From JAUIIK01 sp963709995 (lineage in GTDB: Bacteria > Chloroflexota > Chloroflexia > Thermomicrobiales > CFX8): DNA of 64,000 nt. The notes beneath the pieces are model-generated. The model made no database searches. It had not been told where the DNA came from and worked only from the letters and a program-made list of their open reading frames with translations. The translations under genes were made by a program, and so were the position numbers. The stretch lies in the NCBI GenBank assembly GCA_963709995.1, contig CAVPYN010000011.1, positions 248,001 through 312,000 of the forward strand. The letters run 5' to 3'. Shown one piece after another: positions 26,759 through 36,200 of this stretch (positions are counted from its first letter, which is position 1; the number at the start of each line of letters is the position of its first letter).

Positions 26759-26920
26759 CTAGCAGTCAACCGGTGTCCGTCCCGCTCGGGTCAGCGCATC
26801 CTTGAGCCGTCCTCGCGAGCCCTTTTCCAGCGATGCAATCATCCATCCCTGTTTGTTGACCCGATCAGTTACCCGGTCGCGCTCCTGCTGCACGAGCATC
26901 GCAATGCCAAGCGTTTCCAT
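26759..26920 (-). CDS. Small 53-residue protein, unknown function
   Basis: ATG 26920 follows AAAGGAGG with a 6-bp spacer, an excellent ribosome-binding site. The product is charged and helical: it opens METLGIAMLVQQERDRVTDR, continues with NKQGWMIASLEKG and ends TRAGRTPVDC. A strong terminator lies 45 bp downstream in the same orientation, making a complete monocistronic gene. No family recognised. The single Cys is the last residue. A small regulatory or structural protein is possible, but nothing in the sequence decides. Confidence 0.7.
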   Translation of the reverse strand: METLGIAMLVQQERDRVTDRVNKQGWMIASLEKGSRGRLKDALTRAGRTPVDC

Positions 26921-27230
26921 TTTGAGCCTCCTTTGGCTGTCGTGGCGATGGCGCTCCGTTGCGCCGTGCCCTGAGTGAAATAATATGCGCGCTTCACCCG
27001 GGCAGCATCCGCGGAACTACTCATTTCTAGCGGCGCGTTGATGGCGAAGATCGTGCGAAGTTCTACCCATTCGAATGTGCCGGGACGGGTCAGCTATTGC
27101 CCTATTCACAGTCCTGCGGGATGGCCGTCTCTTGCGACACACCCGGGACCATGCACTCCGAATCGCAATATTGGGAGCGCATGCCTGCTAGCGTGGCGAA
27201 ATCCCACGGCCAGCTGAATAGCGCGGCGCG
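26921..27230. other. Intergenic, no gene seen
   Basis: 310 bases between the small gene and the S9 peptidase stop. Apart from an AT-rich spot (AAATAATATG, 26979-26988) that could hold the minus-strand promoter of the small gene, no frame or structure stands out. Confidence 0.5.
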
Positions 27231-29162
27231 CTAGAGTTTCTCCTGATACCAGGCGGCCACGCGCTCATGGAGATCTATGACATGCCGGCGTTCCTGTAGG
27301 CCATGCGGCTCGCGCGGGTAGACCACCAGTTCAACCTCGCAACCGTACTTCCTCAAGCCGCGATGCATGAAGATCGCCTGGCTGACCGGCACGCGGACAT
27401 CGTTTTCGCCGTGGAGGATCAACGTTGGCGTCGTCGCACGGTGCACGTAGGAGATCGGCGACCACTTGTCGAACTCGTGCGGTCCGATGCTGTCAAACGG
27501 GTTGCCGCCACCAAGCCGCTGCTCGAATGTCGGGACATCGCTTGTCGCGACCATCATCCCCCAGTCGCTGACGCCCGCACCCATCACCGCGCACTTGAAG
27601 CGCTGGCCATCCTCGGGGTCATGGCCGACCGCCCAGGCGGTCATGAAGCCGCCCTGGCTCCAGCCGCCGATGCCCATCCGATCCCGGTCGGCCCAACCTT
27701 TGTCGACGATCAGGTCGATTCCGGCCAGGATATCCGGCCAGTCCTCCTTGCCGACTGAATCCAGCACAGTCGAGGCGAAGGCTTCCCCGTGCCCGGAGCC
27801 TCCGCGGGCATTCGGCAGAAAGACAAGGAATCCCTGGGCGGCCAGCCAGTGCGCGAACGGCCGGGCGTAGCCGAAAGCGTTAGCCCAACGTCCGTAAGGG
27901 CCGCCATGAACTGAAACGCAAGCCGGCAACGGGCCATCGGCAGCGCTCTTCCCGACCGGCCAGAGCACGATGCCGTCCAGTGTGAAGCCATTACGCTCCC
28001 AGGTCACGATCTCCTGCGGGCCGAACTCGACGTCATCAAGATAGCAGTGCAAATTGCTAGTTCTGGTAAAGGCGTCGATCGATCCAACTGCCGAAAGATC
28101 GACGGTGAACACGTCGAATGGCCGAGTCGTGGTGCTGCCAAGCGTCGTGCCAACCTGGCCATCGCTGCTGATCGAGAGTTCCGCCAGATCGCCGCTGAAA
28201 TGCCGCACCTCCGAGAACTTCTGGCTGCCAGCATCGAACGAGAATATGCCCGTCTCGACCCCAACCTGTACGACGCCATAGACAGTCGTGTCGTCCGAGC
28301 CGCGCGATATGGTGCGCACGCAGCCGGCCAGGTCTGGCGTCAGCAGTCGTGGCTGCGCGCCAGCCTTCGCTGCGATCGCCCAGAGTTGGCTGGAACTCAC
28401 GGCCGGGACCGGTCCAGCCGATGCGACGGCGCAAATCGTCCCCCCACCCGCGCTCCAGGTCATCTCGCTTAGCATCCGGCCCGGCTTGCAAATCAATTCA
28501 GAGTTGCCGGAATCAACATCTATGAGCAACAGCTCGCATGTCGTCGCAATCGAGTCGAGCTCCGGAAACTCGGAGGTCGTCACCGCGATGCTTTTCCCAT
28601 CGGGTGATGGGCTGAAGCCGCTCACATGTCGTTCTCCCAGATCTATCGTCTGGGTCTCACCGGAGTCCAGCTCCAGAATACGTAGCCGCTCGAATGGCCA
28701 GAACTCGCCCCAGACCTTCGCATCATCACGCTCGTCCTTGCGACGCTTCTCCTCCTCAGGATCACGGACATCCCGGCTGAGATAGGCGATCCGGCTGCCG
28801 GACAACCAGCGGTGATCGCTGACGCCGCCGGGCTCGCTGGTCAAGGGCTGGCCCTCGCCACCCTCAGCGAGCGAGAGCAGATACAGTTGGGTCGTTCCAC
28901 GTTCGAGCCGGTCGGACAGGAAGGCCAGCGAACGCCCGTCCGGTGACCAGCGTGGCGCGGTGTCATTCGCCATCCCGCCGGTGATCTGCCGTGCGGATTC
29001 AGGATTCCCGGCCTCGATCAGCCAGATCGCGGCCGTCGGGTGATCGCCCTCACGAGTATTCGAGCCGATAGATACCGCCACTCGGGAGCCATCCGGGCTT
29101 ATCTGCCCTCCTGAAGGCACCCGGATAGCAGCCATCATCTCGGCGGTCAACGTCTTTATCAC
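27231..29162 (-). CDS. S9 family peptidase (acylaminoacyl-peptidase/prolyl oligopeptidase-like)
   Basis: 643 residues. The N-terminal half (to about residue 385) is a beta-propeller of TolB/DPP-IV type (RWSPDGRSLAFLSDR and similar repeats). The C-terminal catalytic domain has the oxyanion region CVSVHGGPYGRW, nucleophile GIGGWSQGGF, acid HGENDVRVP and His YPREPHGL. It cleaves short peptides, typically after proline or from blocked N-termini. No signal peptide, so cytoplasmic. Monocistronic; the threonine aldolase gene lies upstream on the same strand with a gap of 65 bp. Confidence 0.93.
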   Translation of the reverse strand: MIKTLTAEMMAAIRVPSGGQISPDGSRVAVSIGSNTREGDHPTAAIWLIEAGNPESARQITGGMANDTAPRWSPDGRSLAFLSDRLERGTTQLYLLSLAEGGEGQPLTSEPGGVSDHRWLSGSRIAYLSRDVRDPEEEKRRKDERDDAKVWGEFWPFERLRILELDSGETQTIDLGERHVSGFSPSPDGKSIAVTTSEFPELDSIATTCELLLIDVDSGNSELICKPGRMLSEMTWSAGGGTICAVASAGPVPAVSSSQLWAIAAKAGAQPRLLTPDLAGCVRTISRGSDDTTVYGVVQVGVETGIFSFDAGSQKFSEVRHFSGDLAELSISSDGQVGTTLGSTTTRPFDVFTVDLSAVGSIDAFTRTSNLHCYLDDVEFGPQEIVTWERNGFTLDGIVLWPVGKSAADGPLPACVSVHGGPYGRWANAFGYARPFAHWLAAQGFLVFLPNARGGSGHGEAFASTVLDSVGKEDWPDILAGIDLIVDKGWADRDRMGIGGWSQGGFMTAWAVGHDPEDGQRFKCAVMGAGVSDWGMMVATSDVPTFEQRLGGGNPFDSIGPHEFDKWSPISYVHRATTPTLILHGENDVRVPVSQAIFMHRGLRKYGCEVELVVYPREPHGLQERRHVIDLHERVAAWYQEKL

Positions 29163-29227
29163 TCAGATTGCTCCATTCGCAGGCATACGTCTTCTCACAT
29201 CATGGCCGGCATGTATTGGGGCAGCGC

Positions 29228-30331
29228 CTATCGATTAGCCGCATCCAGCCAGCGTTCGATCAGGCCAGCAATCTCGCTGGTCGAGATCTTTAGGGTCGCG
29301 TCTCCAACCGTCCACTCCCAGCGACTGTAGGCGGGAATCGGTGACGGGTTGAAACGGTCGCCGATCCAAATACCGGTCTCTTCCGACAGATCGAGAGCCG
29401 CGTCGACAAGTCGCTGCCCGCCCGCCCGCAAGAACAGGTGCATCATGTTTGTGTGCGGGGGATCGGGAACGATCTCGACACTTGCCAATGGCGCCAATGC
29501 GGCGGCAATTTCAACCGCCTTTGCATGGTAATCGCCCATCCGGCACAACCGGTCGCGTAGCCCGCGTTGCGCTGACACCACCATCGGGAACATGCGGATC
29601 AGGCGGCCTCCATGCATGTGCCGCCAGATGCGCGCTTCGGCGATGACGTCGGCCGGCCCGGCGAGCGCTGCGCCCGCGATCCCGCCGATGATCTTGTAGA
29701 ACGAGACGTAGACGGTGTCGAAGAGCGCGCAGATCTCAGCATAGCTGCGGCCGTAGAACGGCTGGCACTCCCAGAGTCTCGCTCCGTCCATATGTATTTT
29801 CGCGCCCCGCGAGCGCGCCCAGGATGTCATGCCGACCAGGTCGCTCCAGGGCGGCAATTGACCGCCGATCTCCCGCTGGGGCAGCTCGAGCAGCAAGATG
29901 CCCGGCGAGATCGCGACTCGTTCCAGGTCGGCGATAGTCAGCAAGCGCTCCAGACTGGGTGGCTGGATCAACGCGATGCTTTCCAAACCGTGAAGCCGCT
30001 GGTACGCGTGGTTCTCGTGGAAATCGAGGTGGTTGAGTGGGTGCATCGCTACCGTCCTGCTGCCGGTGCGTTCACTCCAGATACGCAGTGCCACTTGCTG
30101 GGCCATCGTGCCACTCGGCATGAAGATCGCTGCTTCCTTGCCCAGCAGTTCAGCGACTTCGCCTTCCAGCGCCTCGATGACATCGCCCGCGCCGTAGGTG
30201 TCAGACTCCATGTCAGGCGGGACATCTTCAAGCAATGTCTCAAGGGCTTGCCGCGGGGTCACCTGCCCATGATGAGTTAGCGAGCGTTCACAGCGGCGCC
30301 GCAACTCGTCGGCTCTCGTTTTCTCGACCAT
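29228..30331 (-). CDS. Threonine aldolase family PLP enzyme (beta-eliminating lyase)
   Basis: 367 residues, fold-type I PLP enzyme. AAIFMPSGTMAQQVALRIW, then HPLNHLDFHENHAY, the Asp of KIHMDGARLWECQPFYG and the Schiff-base Lys in YVSFYKIIGG follow the low-specificity L-threonine aldolase order. It would split threonine or allo-threonine to glycine and acetaldehyde; related proteins include aromatic amino-acid lyases. ATG 30331 is preferred over 30388 because AAGGA precedes it and the extra residues are not family-like. Confidence 0.87.
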   Translation of the reverse strand: MVEKTRADELRRRCERSLTHHGQVTPRQALETLLEDVPPDMESDTYGAGDVIEALEGEVAELLGKEAAIFMPSGTMAQQVALRIWSERTGSRTVAMHPLNHLDFHENHAYQRLHGLESIALIQPPSLERLLTIADLERVAISPGILLLELPQREIGGQLPPWSDLVGMTSWARSRGAKIHMDGARLWECQPFYGRSYAEICALFDTVYVSFYKIIGGIAGAALAGPADVIAEARIWRHMHGGRLIRMFPMVVSAQRGLRDRLCRMGDYHAKAVEIAAALAPLASVEIVPDPPHTNMMHLFLRAGGQRLVDAALDLSEETGIWIGDRFNPSPIPAYSRWEWTVGDATLKISTSEIAGLIERWLDAANR

Positions 30332-30651
30332 CGGGCCTATCCTTCCACCCTTCCGACCGGGAGGCGGGCACACTACAAAATCTTGCAAGCCTCATCGGTC
30401 CGGTGCATCGTAGCGCAGCGGATCGGCGAATCCTTCTTGCCGAACCAGAGCAGCGACGACGCCCTCATGCTGTCAAAAACCTGGAGCCCCGCCAGCCGAT
30501 CGGTTGCAAGCGCTCGCTCAAGACGCGTCCAACGGCGCGCCAACCCATACCATCGTGCAATCGTGTAGATACCAGCGCAACGCATATGCAGTTCGCGGTA
30601 AGTTGGGTGGTAGGATGCAGGGCGTGCAGGTAGACACCGGACGGGAGAGCG

Positions 30652-32877
30652 ATGACCGCGCAAGCAACCCGCAAACCCAACATGAAAGCCTTCAAGAAGC
30701 GCGTCGACGCCGCCGTCGACGACAGCGATCTGGCGACGGCGCTGGACCGGGCTTTGCCCGAATTTGGACGGCGCAGGGCGGCCGCCTTTGAGGGTCAGGA
30801 TTTCCCGGGAAAGCGTCGCCGGGTGAGGGATCTCAAGCAGCGGGCTCTCGCCGATCTACCGGAGCTCGTTCAGCAATTCACCAGCGAAGCCGAAGCGGTC
30901 GGCTCACAGGTTCACACCGCTCGAACTGCCGAAGAGGCATGCCAGATCATCCTCCAGATAGCACGAAGGCATAGCGCCGAACTGGTCGTCAAAAGCAAGT
31001 CGATGGTTACCGAAGAAATCCACCTCAATCACGCGCTCGAAGAAGATGGCATCCGGGTTGTCGAGACCGATCTGGGCGAATACATCATCCAGCTTGCCGG
31101 CGATACTCCATCGCACCTGATCGCGCCAGCCATCCATGTCACCCGCGAACAGGTTGCTGAGCTGCTCTCGAAACGAACCGGCCAGGAACTCCCGGCCGAG
31201 GTTGAGCCCCTGGTCAGGGTGGCCCGAGAACTGCTGCGCGACGACTTCGTCAACGCCGACATCGGCGTCAGCGGCGCAAACATCGCCATCGCCGACACCG
31301 GCACGCTGGTCATCGTCAGCAACGAAGGCAATGGTCGATTGGTGACCACACTGCCGCCGGTCCACATTGCGATTCTCGGCGTCGAGAAGATCGTTCAGAG
31401 CCTGGATGACGCGACTGACATTCTGAAAGTGCTGCCACGCTCCGGCACCGGCCAGAAGATCACCAGTTATGTCAGCTACATGACCGGCCCGAGCCGGACC
31501 GCCGACATCGAACTGACGCTGGCGACCGGAGTCCACGGACCGGGCGAGGTGCATGTCATTCTGCTCGACAACGGTCGCTGGGAAGCGCGTGAAGATCCCG
31601 ATCTGCGCGAAGCATTGCAGTGCATCCGCTGTGGCGCATGCTCCAACGTTTGCCCGCCCTATCAAGTTGTCGGCGGGCACGTCTTCGGCCATGTCTACAC
31701 CGGCCCGATCGGCCTGATCATGACCGCGATGCACCATGGATTGGAGAATGCCGCCGGGCCACAGAGCCTTTGCGTCTCCTGCAACGCCTGCGAGATGGTT
31801 TGCCCGGCTGAAATCCCGATCCCCAGGCTGATTCTCAACGTGCGCGAACGAGTTGCCGAACAATATGGACTGCCGCGGCTGAAAGAGATGGCGATCTCCC
31901 GCTGGAGCGACCCGTCGTCGGGCCAGCAGTGGGCGCGCTGGGGGTCCCGCGCCGCGAGCGTCGTCGCTGACAACAACCGGGTAATCCGCAACATCCCCTT
32001 TGCCAACGACGCGCTAACCCAAAACCGCCACCTTCACGCTCCTTCGACGATCCCTCTTCGGAAACGCATCGCGAGCAATGGGCGGATCGCTGCGCCTTCT
32101 ATATTGCGATCCAGCAAGGCGCAGGGCCTGCAAGTCGCCTACTTTTCAGGCTGCATGATCGACCGTCTCGCCCCGGAGATGGGCGAAGCGGCGATGAAGG
32201 TGCTGGCCGCCTGCGGCTGCGACGTCGAATTCCCCGAACAACAGCATTGTTGTGGACTTGTGGCGCTCAACGTTGGCGATCGCAAGCATGGCCGGATGAT
32301 GGCCGAACAGACGATCGAGATGCTGGAAAACGTCGAGGCAGACTGGATTGTCACCAACACAACCAGTTGCCTTGCCGCCATCACGGACGACTACCGGCAC
32401 CTTTTCCGTGACGATCCCGACTGGCTGGCGCGTGTCGAAGCACAGGCCAACCGGATGATCGAGTTCACCCGGTTTCTCGTCCAGATCGCCCAGATCAGCA
32501 GCAGCGATTTTCCTCGAAACGGAAAGCAGCCGATCGCAAGCGTGACCTATCATGACGCCTGCCAGTCACACAACGCACTTGGGCTCGGGGATTCCGCCCG
32601 CACGCTGATCACCGACGTCCTCGGCATCGAGCTTACCGAGATGGCTGATTCGTCGGTCTGCTGCGGCTTTGGTGGTTCGTTTTCAGTCGATTATCCCAAC
32701 GTATCGAGCGCGATTCTCCAGAAGAAGCTCCAGAACGCCGGGCAAACGAGTGCGGAGGCAATCATCGCTGACAACCCCGGCTGCCTACTCCAGATCCGCG
32801 GCGGCCTCAGCGCGCGAAACAGCCCGACGCGTGCCATGCATATTGCAGAACTGGTCGCCGAGTGTTTGAGGAGTTAG
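30652..32877 (+). CDS. LutB-LutA fusion, lactate-oxidation iron-sulfur protein
   Basis: 741 residues. Residues about 50-300 are a LUD domain of LutB/LldF (GVSGANIAIADTGTLVIVSN). Two 4Fe-4S ligand sets follow: CIRCGACSNVCPPYQ and CVSCNACEMVCP. The C-terminal 240 residues carry two CCG domains of LutA/LldE type (HCCGLVALN, then YHDACQSHNALG and VCCGFGGSFSV). LutA and LutB are usually separate subunits of the L-lactate dehydrogenase complex with LutC; here they are one chain, and no lutC lies next to it. ATG 30652 follows GGGAGAGCG. Confidence 0.92.
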   Translation: MTAQATRKPNMKAFKKRVDAAVDDSDLATALDRALPEFGRRRAAAFEGQDFPGKRRRVRDLKQRALADLPELVQQFTSEAEAVGSQVHTARTAEEACQIILQIARRHSAELVVKSKSMVTEEIHLNHALEEDGIRVVETDLGEYIIQLAGDTPSHLIAPAIHVTREQVAELLSKRTGQELPAEVEPLVRVARELLRDDFVNADIGVSGANIAIADTGTLVIVSNEGNGRLVTTLPPVHIAILGVEKIVQSLDDATDILKVLPRSGTGQKITSYVSYMTGPSRTADIELTLATGVHGPGEVHVILLDNGRWEAREDPDLREALQCIRCGACSNVCPPYQVVGGHVFGHVYTGPIGLIMTAMHHGLENAAGPQSLCVSCNACEMVCPAEIPIPRLILNVRERVAEQYGLPRLKEMAISRWSDPSSGQQWARWGSRAASVVADNNRVIRNIPFANDALTQNRHLHAPSTIPLRKRIASNGRIAAPSILRSSKAQGLQVAYFSGCMIDRLAPEMGEAAMKVLAACGCDVEFPEQQHCCGLVALNVGDRKHGRMMAEQTIEMLENVEADWIVTNTTSCLAAITDDYRHLFRDDPDWLARVEAQANRMIEFTRFLVQIAQISSSDFPRNGKQPIASVTYHDACQSHNALGLGDSARTLITDVLGIELTEMADSSVCCGFGGSFSVDYPNVSSAILQKKLQNAGQTSAEAIIADNPGCLLQIRGGLSARNSPTRAMHIAELVAECLRS

Positions 32878-32952
32878 GGACGTGCGACTGCCGTTGCCTC
32901 GAATGATCTCCCTGTGCGTACGATGAAACCTCTGGACGTGAGTTGACTCGGC

Positions 32953-33942
32953 GTGAAGAGCGGCCAGAGTGAAGTCCCATACAGTCATGTCGGGTTAAAC
33001 GATTTCGAGCGCCAGAAGCTAGCCGCTGAACTCTTCGAAACCGACCTTCCGCTCGAATGGGTCGGGATGACCTGTGGCCTCTCGACGGCCGTCTACCGGA
33101 TCACTCATGGCGATGAACGCTTCTACCTGAGGATCCTTCCTGAAGCAGAATCGACCTTCGCGCCCGAAGCCTACGTCCACAAACAAGCACTAGCGCTCGG
33201 ATGCAGAGTGCCGGAAGTGCTGCACTATGAAGCCTGCAACGAGGTGCTTGGCAAGTCGATAATGCTCACCGCTGAGATCCCGGGCGACCCATTGACGGCG
33301 AGTTCCGATCTCGCGGTCGCGCGAGACATCATGAAGGCGGCGGGCCGCGACCTGGCGCGCATCAACTCGATGGCCGTCGATGGATTCGGCTGGATCAAGC
33401 GCGATAGTGCGAGCGTGCCTGGCCAGTTGGAAGCAACATTCCAGCACCTCAGAGACGCTCTCGAACTGCACCACCTCGGGCCAATCGACAGTATTCAAGA
33501 CGACACGATTCCGGATGTTCCGGCCAGTCAGTTGCGAACCGCCGTTAACCATGCCTGCGTCATCCTCAGCGGGAACCGGGGTTCGTGGCTGGCTCATGGC
33601 GATCTCGATACGAGTCACATTTTCGTCGAGGACAGAACGTATTCGGGCATGATCGACTTCGGAGAGATCCGCGGAATGCCACCGTTCTACGACCTCGGCC
33701 ACCATCGCATGCACGACCGGGAACGGCTGCCATATTCAACGCTCGGCTGGCTCCTCGATGGCTATCGCGAGATCAGCACGCTGCCGAAGGACGTCCACAT
33801 CCAGATCTCAGCGTGGAGCCTGCTCATTGCGGCTCGCGCGCTCGTGCGCGGGATCGAGCGGGGCACGGATAGTCAGATTGTCCGGACAGCCAGGCGAGCC
33901 ATTCGCCGCGAGATAGATGCCCTCGATTCGCTCTCCGGATAG
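32953..33942 (+). CDS. Aminoglycoside phosphotransferase (APH)-family kinase
   Basis: 329 residues. Kinase-like fold: ATP-binding lobe with RFYLRILPE, catalytic loop LAHGDLDTSHIFV (HGDxxxxxH; the usual Asn is replaced by His-Ile) and metal Asp in YSGMIDFGEI. It resembles APH/choline-kinase proteins of unassigned substrate rather than a known resistance enzyme. It begins with GTG 32953, 75 bp after the Lut fusion, and may be in the same transcript. Fructosamine, homoserine or small alcohols are possible substrates. Confidence 0.83.
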   Translation: MKSGQSEVPYSHVGLNDFERQKLAAELFETDLPLEWVGMTCGLSTAVYRITHGDERFYLRILPEAESTFAPEAYVHKQALALGCRVPEVLHYEACNEVLGKSIMLTAEIPGDPLTASSDLAVARDIMKAAGRDLARINSMAVDGFGWIKRDSASVPGQLEATFQHLRDALELHHLGPIDSIQDDTIPDVPASQLRTAVNHACVILSGNRGSWLAHGDLDTSHIFVEDRTYSGMIDFGEIRGMPPFYDLGHHRMHDRERLPYSTLGWLLDGYREISTLPKDVHIQISAWSLLIAARALVRGIERGTDSQIVRTARRAIRREIDALDSLSG

Positions 33943-34082
33943 AACTCTCGAATAACCCCCGATAGCGACCTGTATTACAGAACACAGCCTGGATACTCCC
34001 TGGAAGATAGGTCAGATGCGTCGTTGGGAGGAAAGTAATAGACGAGGCGTCGAGCGCACAAGCAGCCAGCAGGAGGCGAGAG

Positions 34083-34397
34083 ATGGTGAAGCGGCTCGTT
34101 TTGATCGGACTCGGGAGTCACGTGGCACTCACGGCGATGTCCTTCATGATCCTTGCCGGTAGCCAGGAGATCGCCCCGCTTGCTCGCATTGCCGCGATGA
34201 CCGGCGTGACGGCATGGGCGGGCTTGGTTCTTCTTGTTCTGCTACTCACCTATCGAACCTGGGAGCACTCCACGCAACTTCGCAGGGCAGGCATGACTGC
34301 GCTCGCTCTACCTGGCTGGACGTTGGGGCTGCCGGTGGTCATGCTCTATCTCCTCCGGCCTCACGATGGCGACGGATGGACCGCATCCACCGAATAG
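34083..34397 (+). CDS. Small membrane protein, unknown
   Basis: 104 residues with three predicted helices: LIGLGSHVALTAMSFMIL, MTGVTAWAGLVLLVLLL and a third in ALALPGWTLGLPVVMLYLL. AGGAGG is placed well before ATG 34083. No motif or family recognised. It stands alone between the APH-like kinase and the convergent Fur-type gene. Confidence 0.65.
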   Translation: MVKRLVLIGLGSHVALTAMSFMILAGSQEIAPLARIAAMTGVTAWAGLVLLVLLLTYRTWEHSTQLRRAGMTALALPGWTLGLPVVMLYLLRPHDGDGWTASTE

Positions 34398-34535
34398 ACA
34401 CTGCCAACGGTGAACGCATGACATCACGTATCTCCGGCGACGGAGAGAGACACATCCACGCTCGACTCGTTGACTGGCACACGCTGACCGACTCATGGTG
34501 ACAAATCGCTTGTCCGCACACTGTGCGTCGGAGAT

Positions 34536-34979
34536 TCAGGCCCGGCAGGCGCCGCAAAGGCCGAAGAGTTCGAGCATGTGGCCGGAGATCTGGAAGTCGG
34601 TTTCCTCTGAGACCACCGGGTAGAGGGATTCGATATTGCAACTCTCGAAGGGCACAATGGCACCGCACGAGTTGCAGATCAGGTGATGGTAGTGCCGGGT
34701 CCGGCTGTGGGCCAGCACATAGGTATGGCAGCCATCGGTCGCGTGGATTCGATCGAGCAATTGCAAACCGACTAACACATCGAGCGTCCGGAAAACCGTT
34801 GCCCTGCCAACTCCTGGCTCATGCTCGTCAAGATGCTGTACAAGATCATCCGCGCTGAAGGGCCGGTCCAATCCGGTGATTGCTTCAACGATCGCTTGCC
34901 GGGGCGACGTCAGCCGGTAGCCGCCATCCTTCAATGTCCCAACAATGTCACCGCTCGACAAGGTCGCGCCTAGTTGCAT
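34536..34979 (-). CDS. Fur-family metalloregulator
   Basis: 148 residues from ATG 34979 (in-frame ATG 15 codons upstream is possible). Winged helix: GYRLTSPRQAIVEAITGL, then VGRATVFRTLDVLVGLQL. The metal region has HYHHLICNSCGAIVP, and a second CxxC in CGACRA closes the structural zinc site. Whether it senses iron, zinc or peroxide cannot be told. It is divergent from upp, with about 77 bp between starts, so it may act on that promoter region as well as on its own. Confidence 0.9.
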   Translation of the reverse strand: MQLGATLSSGDIVGTLKDGGYRLTSPRQAIVEAITGLDRPFSADDLVQHLDEHEPGVGRATVFRTLDVLVGLQLLDRIHATDGCHTYVLAHSRTRHYHHLICNSCGAIVPFESCNIESLYPVVSEETDFQISGHMLELFGLCGACRA

Positions 34980-35056
34980 GCCCAGAAATTCCTTTCCACG
35001 TTTCGAGTGTAACATCCTCTGAGAGAGCGCCGGGAACGTAAAAAAGGGGGAAACAG

Positions 35057-35749
35057 ATGAACACCTCGGATAGACCGATGACCGGACGCATCCAGCCGAC
35101 ACGTGAGGAGATCGTCGACCACCCGCGCCTCAGGATCGTCAACAACAACCTGGCCCGGACGTTGCTCGGGCGGCTGCGTGATCGTCGCACCGATGTCGCG
35201 GCGTTCAACGCGACCGCGGATGAACTTGCCCGCCTGGTCCTCTACGAGGCGTTGCGCCAGATCCCGGTGCAACCAATAAGCGGTGAAGGGTTTGACGGCA
35301 GCCCGATCGAGATCCTCCGTCCGGCCGAATCTATCGCCGGCGTCGCGGTGCTACGGGCTGGACTCGTCTTCGAGCCCGCATTTCGACTGCTGTTGCCCGG
35401 CCGGCCGCTCTATCAGCTGGGGCTCCGGCGCGACGAAGAGACGCTCGAACCGATCATCTATGCCGACAACCTGCCATCAACTGACGGCTGGACCGACCGG
35501 GTCCTGCTCGTCGACCCGATGCTTGCCACCGGCGGCACGGCCACCGCCGCGATCGACGTCATCCGCCACCACCATGCCGGACCGATCGACGTTCTGAGCA
35601 TCGTCTCCGCGCCCTACGGGGTCAAAGCCGTCACCGATTTCGATCCCAACACTCAGATCACCACCCTTGCCCTCGACGTCCATCTCAACGAGATGGGCTA
35701 TATCGTCCCTGGTCTCGGAGATGCGGGGGATCGGTATTTCGGGACGTAA
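35057..35749 (+). CDS. upp: Uracil phosphoribosyltransferase
   Basis: 230 residues, slightly long for the family because of an N-terminal extension (MNTSDRPMTG). Core: HPRLRIVNNNLARTLLGRLR, the AVLRAGLVFEP loop, PRPP site VLLVDPMLATGGTA and the uracil-binding end GYIVPGLGDAGDRYFGT. It salvages uracil to UMP with PRPP, in the cytoplasm. AAAAAGGGGGA precedes ATG 35057. Divergent from the Fur-type regulator. Confidence 0.95.
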   Translation: MNTSDRPMTGRIQPTREEIVDHPRLRIVNNNLARTLLGRLRDRRTDVAAFNATADELARLVLYEALRQIPVQPISGEGFDGSPIEILRPAESIAGVAVLRAGLVFEPAFRLLLPGRPLYQLGLRRDEETLEPIIYADNLPSTDGWTDRVLLVDPMLATGGTATAAIDVIRHHHAGPIDVLSIVSAPYGVKAVTDFDPNTQITTLALDVHLNEMGYIVPGLGDAGDRYFGT

Positions 35750-35765
35750 GGATTGACGTAGGGAT

Positions 35766-36200
35766 AAGGGAAGAGGGATTAGAGATTAGTCTGTGTTTGA
35801 CTCCTGTGACCGGGGCAGGCGAGATCTGAGTGCTGTAAGCATTCGACCGATTTCGTCGACCTCGCGCATAGCAGTGCTCGTCTGACCTTCGTTCACGAAT
35901 CCGAGTTCTACCGCGATTATCAGGTACGTCTCGACTTCCGCCAGAGATCCACGAGCGTTAGATACAAACTGCGCGTAATCGCGTCATGTGCCCCGCGCAT
36001 TGCCTTCAGCGATGTTTGCAGGCACCGAACCGGCGGCGCGGGTTAGTTGGGAGGCGAGCCGTACCGCCCTATGGCGGGAAGGGGATCGCTGATCTGATAG
36101 ATCACTTTCACAAATTGGATAGATCGTTACCAGACCATGAGATCTCGATGCGAACGAGCCAACTGCACCTCCGTACTAATCCCTACGTCCCTATTCCCTT
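35766..36200. mobile_element. Small element: four-helix-bundle gene between inverted repeats
   Basis: The left end (35766-35790, AAGGGAAGAGGGATTAGAGA and on to TTAGT) and right end (36175-36200, ACTAATCCCT and on) are imperfect inverted repeats of about 25 bp. Between them lies only the decayed four-helix-bundle gene, whose stop codon falls inside the left repeat. The right repeat carries the stop codon of the neighbouring subtilase. A solo copy of the same repeat is at 59028-59050. This looks like a non-autonomous insertion; mobilisation itself is not demonstrated. Confidence 0.5.
35786..36168 (-). pseudogene. Four-helix-bundle protein (23S rRNA intervening-sequence type), decayed
   Basis: From GTG 36168 on the minus strand: QLARSHRDLMVW, stop TAA, then FVKVIYQISDPLPA; after a frameshift near 36065 SQLTRAAGSVPANIAEGNAR; a TGA; then RDYAQFVSNARGSLAEVETY and EVDEIGRMLTALRSRL. 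These are the four helices of the IVS/S23-type family, including the hallmark PANIAEGN and ARGSLAE. Two premature stops can each be explained by one C-to-T change (CAA to TAA, CGA to TGA). Such proteins are common passengers of repeated elements, and this one is flanked by inverted repeats. Confidence 0.75.

Noticed and set aside
36040..36060. TGA in the four-helix-bundle gene as selenocysteine
   Set aside because: The gene also has a TAA and a frameshift, and the family has no redox Cys here; decay explains it better.
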